A stretch of DNA of 8,277 bases from the NCBI GenBank assembly GCA_016200675.1, contig JACQEH010000148.1, forward strand, positions 1 through 8,277, read 5' to 3'. Under the pieces are notes generated by a model. The model saw nothing but the letters and a program-made list of their open reading frames with translations, was not told where the DNA came from and searched no databases. Position 1 is the first letter of the stretch, and every line of letters begins with the position of its first letter. The translations under genes and the position numbers were made by a program. The DNA is from Chloroflexota bacterium. Lineage in GTDB: Bacteria; Chloroflexota; Limnocylindria; Limnocylindrales; CSP1-4. Below, one piece after another: positions 6,300-8,277 of the stretch.

Positions 6300-7381
6300 A
6301 GCGTCACCGCCTCGCCCGCCAGGAGCAGGCGCCCGAGGCGAAGCACGTCCCGCAGCTCGCCGGCGCCCTCGACATCGTCAGCCGCCTCGAGCTCGGCGAT
6401 CCCCGCCTCGATGTCCCGGACGAAGGCCCCCAGGACCGTGTCCTCTGGGGGCAGCGGCCCGTCCGACAGGGCCGGCAGCGATCGGTCGCGGACGCGGACC
6501 TTGAGGAACTGGCCTGCCAGCGCGGCTTCGACCTCGTCGACATGGACGTCGAGGAGGTCCGGCCGGACGCCGATGAGGCGGACGTCGAGGACGAGGTCCG
6601 GATCGGCCCTCGAGGCCAGCTGCTGGATGAGGGCGGGCTGGGTGGCGATGGCGGCGGCATCGAGCTCGAGCTTCTCGAAGCGCGTCCGGCCGACCTTCCG
6701 CTCCTCGACGGTCACGCTCTTCGCGCCGTCCTTCATGTCGAGGCCGACGAGCAGGACGTTGCCCGCCCGGTCCTGGTCCAGGGCCACGGGTTCCGGCGCA
6801 CCCGGATAGGCGTAGGTCGTCTGGCCGGCCTTTCCCTTGCTGGCCGAGTGCCAGTGCCCGAGGGCCAGGTAGTCGAGCCTGCTGGCGGCGATCTCCTCGG
6901 TGGTGATGACGACCTCGTCGTGCTCGGTCTGGTTCGGGATCGCGATGGAGCCGTGGATGAGCCCAACCTGCCACGTGGAGGGATCGCCGGCGACGGCCAT
7001 CGTCTCGAGCGGCGATCGCGGCGCGCGCTTGGTGGCGAAGACACCGCCGTGGACCGTGACGTCGAGGGCCTCGAGGCGCACCTTGGGCTGGTCCGGTGTC
7101 AGGAGCGTCACGAGGTCCGTGCCGATCGCCCCAGCCAGCGCGGCGAGGTCGTGGGCCCGGTAGATGGAGGCCCGGTCGTAGACGTCGTGGGTGCCCGGGA
7201 TCATGACCGTCCGGATGCGGGCCTCGACCAGGCGCTTGAGCTCCGCCGCGACCCGATCGACCGATCGACGCGGCTGAGTGTTCGAGTCGAAGAGGTCGCC
7301 GGCGACGAGAACGAGGTCCACCTTCTCCTCGAGCGCGACGTCGATGGCCGCCCGGAAGGCGGCGAACTGGCGTTCGCGCTG
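6296..7381 (-). CDS. SbcD/YhaO-like metallophosphoesterase, N-terminus missing
   Basis: A calcineurin-like phosphoesterase, the expected nuclease partner of the adjacent ATPase. About 361 residues are recognisable, numbered here from the Gln codon at 7381-7379. Motif II is GDLFDS at 28-33. Motif III is GTHD at 63-66, with Thr where GNHD has the metal-binding Asn. The HGS motif has H143, and GHWH is at 175-178. A C-terminal domain follows (about 235-361), ending in a helical tail. Motif I (D-x-H near the N-terminus) is absent: upstream of about 7381 the frame stays open but reads antisense sequence of the globin gene, with no D-x-H and no plausible start. The gene is therefore cut at its 5' end by about 25-35 codons. 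Its stop overlaps the ATPase start as GTGA. The true start and promoter are not in this window. Confidence 0.86.
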   Translation of the reverse strand, partial: QRERQFAAFRAAIDVALEEKVDLVLVAGDLFDSNTQPRRSVDRVAAELKRLVEARIRTVMIPGTHDVYDRASIYRAHDLAALAGAIGTDLVTLLTPDQPKVRLEALDVTVHGGVFATKRAPRSPLETMAVAGDPSTWQVGLIHGSIAIPNQTEHDEVVITTEEIAASRLDYLALGHWHSASKGKAGQTTYAYPGAPEPVALDQDRAGNVLLVGLDMKDGAKSVTVEERKVGRTRFEKLELDAAAIATQPALIQQLASRADPDLVLDVRLIGVRPDLLDVHVDEVEAALAGQFLKVRVRDRSLPALSDGPLPPEDTVLGAFVRDIEAGIAELEAADDVEGAGELRDVLRLGRLLLAGEAVTL

Positions 7382-7450
7382 TGGCTGACCGCGGGCAAAC
7401 ACCAGGTTGTCGCAGCGCCCGACAACCCCAAGTCCCACCCACCCCCTTAG
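7361..7450 (+). other. Possible C-terminal tail of a truncated plus-strand membrane protein
   Basis: The plus frame ending at TAG 7448-7450 reads GELAFALWLTAGKHQ followed by a proline-rich end. The hydrophobic ELAFALWL stretch resembles the final helix of small membrane families such as DUF4386, and all three leucines are CTG, as in the globin block. It ends 12 bases before the globin ATG. It overlaps the last recognisable codons of the nuclease on the other strand, so both readings can be true only if the join lies in a shared short word. It could equally be chance in GC-rich DNA. Confidence 0.22.
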
Positions 7451-7460
7451 CGCCCGCCAA
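7361..7460. other. Probable junction between two unrelated sequence blocks
   Basis: On the left, the nuclease gene is recognisable down to the codons for QRERQFAAF (7381-7355) and then loses all family similarity. On the right, the globin starts at 7463 with a complete N-terminus. Leucine codon choice changes abruptly: 8 CTC to 3 CTG in the first 11 leucines of the nuclease gene, against 13 CTG of 18 in the globin and 11 CTG of 11 in DUF1203. No insertion-sequence ends, target duplications or integrase genes are visible, so an assembly join or simple recombination is more likely than insertion of a mobile element. Confidence 0.7.
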
Positions 7461-7462
7461 CC

Positions 7463-7933
7463 ATGAGCCAGCCTGCGATCCCCACCCTCTACGAATGGCT
7501 GGGCGGCCTGCCCGCCCTGCTGCGCCTGACCGCGCGCTTCTACGAACGCGTCAAGGACGACGCGCAGCTCGCACCCGTGTTCGCCCACATGAGCGACGAG
7601 CACCCGGCCCATGTGGCCGCCTTCCTGGCCGAGGTGCTGGGCGGCCCGACGGCCTATTCCGACCAGCATGGCGGCCACCCGCACATGATCCGTCAGCACC
7701 TGAACCGCCACCTCGCCCAGGAGCAGCGCCGCGCCTGGGTCACGCTGCTGCTGGACACGGCCGACGAGCTGGGTATGCCCGACGACCCGGAGTTCCGCTC
7801 GGCGTTGATCGGCTACCTGGAATGGGGCTCGCGGCTCGCCGTCATCAACTCGCAGCCCGGCGCCGTGGTGGATGCCGACGCGCCCATGCCCAAGTGGGGC
7901 TGGGGCGAGGTCAAGGGGCCTTACACGGGCTGA
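7463..7933 (+). CDS. Group II truncated haemoglobin (trHbO-like globin)
   Basis: A 156-residue cytoplasmic haem protein of the 2-on-2 globin family, group II; typical roles are oxygen or NO chemistry and redox protection. Landmarks are LYEWLGGLPAL at 9-19 (A/B helices), RFYERVKDD at 25-33, HVAAFLAEVLGGPTAYS at 50-66, and GGHPHMIRQH at 70-79. By comparison with Mycobacterium trHbO (GHPRLRMRH), H79 is the proximal F8 histidine and W92 is the conserved Trp G8. YLEWGSRLAVINS lies near the end of the globin fold. About 25 residues follow the core, ending in PKWGWGEVKGPYTG, so the protein is longer than the roughly 130-residue minimum. There is no clear Shine-Dalgarno before the ATG. Codons favour CTG for Leu and CGC for Arg, unlike the left block. 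The 3' end overlaps the convergent DUF1203 gene by 13 bases. Confidence 0.93.
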   Translation: MSQPAIPTLYEWLGGLPALLRLTARFYERVKDDAQLAPVFAHMSDEHPAHVAAFLAEVLGGPTAYSDQHGGHPHMIRQHLNRHLAQEQRRAWVTLLLDTADELGMPDDPEFRSALIGYLEWGSRLAVINSQPGAVVDADAPMPKWGWGEVKGPYTG

Positions 7934-8277
7934 CCTCGCTCCACGCGGCACTGGAAGCAGTTGAACTTCGAGCGGATGTGCACGTAAGCGACGTCGTCGT
8001 CGGCCAGGATCTGGCGGCAGCGGGCCTCCAGCTCAGGGCCGTCGACGACGCGGCCGGTCTCGTAGCGGATCCAGTCTCTGGCGTCGTAGCCGCGCACCAG
8101 GGCCGGCGCCAGGAAGGCGAACCAGGCCGGCAGCGTGTCGGCCTCGTAGCGCTCGCAGCCGCGGGCGTGCAGGAAGACGGGGCCGGCTTCCGCGTAGGGC
8201 TGCAGGGAAGTGAACGGGCGGTAGGACAGCACCAGCTTGTCCTCGCCGTCGGCGATCAGCTGCAGGCAGTGGCGGCA
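7921..8277 (-). CDS. DUF1203 family protein, N-terminus beyond the window
   Basis: The frame is open to the window edge and encodes 118 residues, so the GTG at 8232 is not the true start: the preceding codons read CRHCLQLIADGEDKL, which belongs to the same family pattern. Recognisable DUF1203 features are the C-R-H-C motif, LSYRPF, LQPYAEAGPVFLH, the RYETGRVVDG region and a C-terminal CFQCRVERG. The two cysteine pairs suggest metal binding or a structural role. The family has no established function, and family members are small cytoplasmic proteins found largely in Proteobacteria. The stop is TAA at 7923-7921, inside the end of the globin gene. All eleven leucines are CTG, matching the globin and contrasting with the genes left of 7380. 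About the first 35-40 residues are probably missing. Confidence 0.85.
   Translation of the reverse strand, partial: CRHCLQLIADGEDKLVLSYRPFTSLQPYAEAGPVFLHARGCERYEADTLPAWFAFLAPALVRGYDARDWIRYETGRVVDGPELEARCRQILADDDVAYVHIRSKFNCFQCRVERGQPV

Noticed and set aside
4092..6809. A 905-residue open frame on the plus strand opposite the ATPase
   Set aside because: It is an antisense shadow typical of GC-rich genes. It has no family motif, and the minus strand carries complete Walker and signature motifs.
7252..7272. Direct repeat of GATCGAC as a possible protein-binding site
   Set aside because: It lies inside the nuclease coding region, and the repeats encode ordinary Val/Asp/Arg residues; short GATCG words are common in this DNA.
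6542..7357. Plus-strand open frame opposite the nuclease gene
   Set aside because: Antisense shadow of the metallophosphoesterase; only its last 30 codons, past the junction, might be real.
7382..7951. Upstream extension of the nuclease frame to a start at 7951
   Set aside because: It reads through the antisense of the globin gene and contains no D-x-H metal motif; it is not nuclease sequence.
8230..8232. GTG at 8232 as the start of the DUF1203 gene
   Set aside because: Family-like residues (C-R-H-C-L) continue in frame upstream to the window edge, so the gene is simply cut by the window.

Overview
The window is very GC-rich bacterial DNA, densely packed with genes. It appears to be made of two blocks of different origin. 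Block 1 (about 1-7380) has compact, coupled genes. Its leucine codons favour CTC: 11 CTC to 5 CTG in the kinase gene at 2412, and 8 CTC to 3 CTG in the first 11 leucines of the nuclease gene beside the junction. Block 2 (about 7380-8277) carries a group II truncated haemoglobin and a DUF1203 protein. It favours CTG almost exclusively (13 of 18 leucines in the globin, 11 of 11 in DUF1203) and looks proteobacterial. Block 1 fits an uncultured high-GC lineage such as Chloroflexota or Actinomycetota. Both taxon guesses are inference from gene content and codon style only.

Layout of block 1. The 3' end of a citrate synthase gene (1-192, +) converges on an MFS exporter (205-1473, -). A 69-base divergent gap (1474-1542) follows, then a plus-strand pair: a DUF2231 membrane protein fused to a C-terminal Rieske [2Fe-2S] domain (1543-2415), and a stand-alone Pnkp-type polynucleotide kinase domain (2412-2942) overlapping it by GTGA. 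The kinase stop and the stop of the convergent minus-strand operon share one CTAG palindrome at 2939-2942. The minus-strand operon, in transcription order, is an SbcD/YhaO-like metallophosphoesterase (5' end missing), an SbcC/YhaN-like ATPase with two central membrane segments and no cysteines, an EamA/DMT transporter, and a YCII-family protein. Its junctions are GTGA, a 14-base gap, and ATGA.

Block 2 has the globin (7463-7933, +) converging with DUF1203 (7921-8277, -, running off the edge). The strongest anomaly is the boundary. The nuclease gene loses its N-terminus, including the first metal motif (D-x-H), just where the codon style changes, so the contig is either an assembly chimera or a real recombination or transfer junction.

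Biologically, the best-supported functional unit is the nuclease/ATPase pair. It resembles Mre11-Rad50/SbcCD but more specifically the membrane-anchored YhaO/YhaN type. A separately encoded DNA/RNA 5'-kinase lies about 1.2 kb away on the opposite strand. No RNA genes, CRISPR arrays, insertion sequences or origins were seen, and there is no gene-free stretch longer than about 100 bases.
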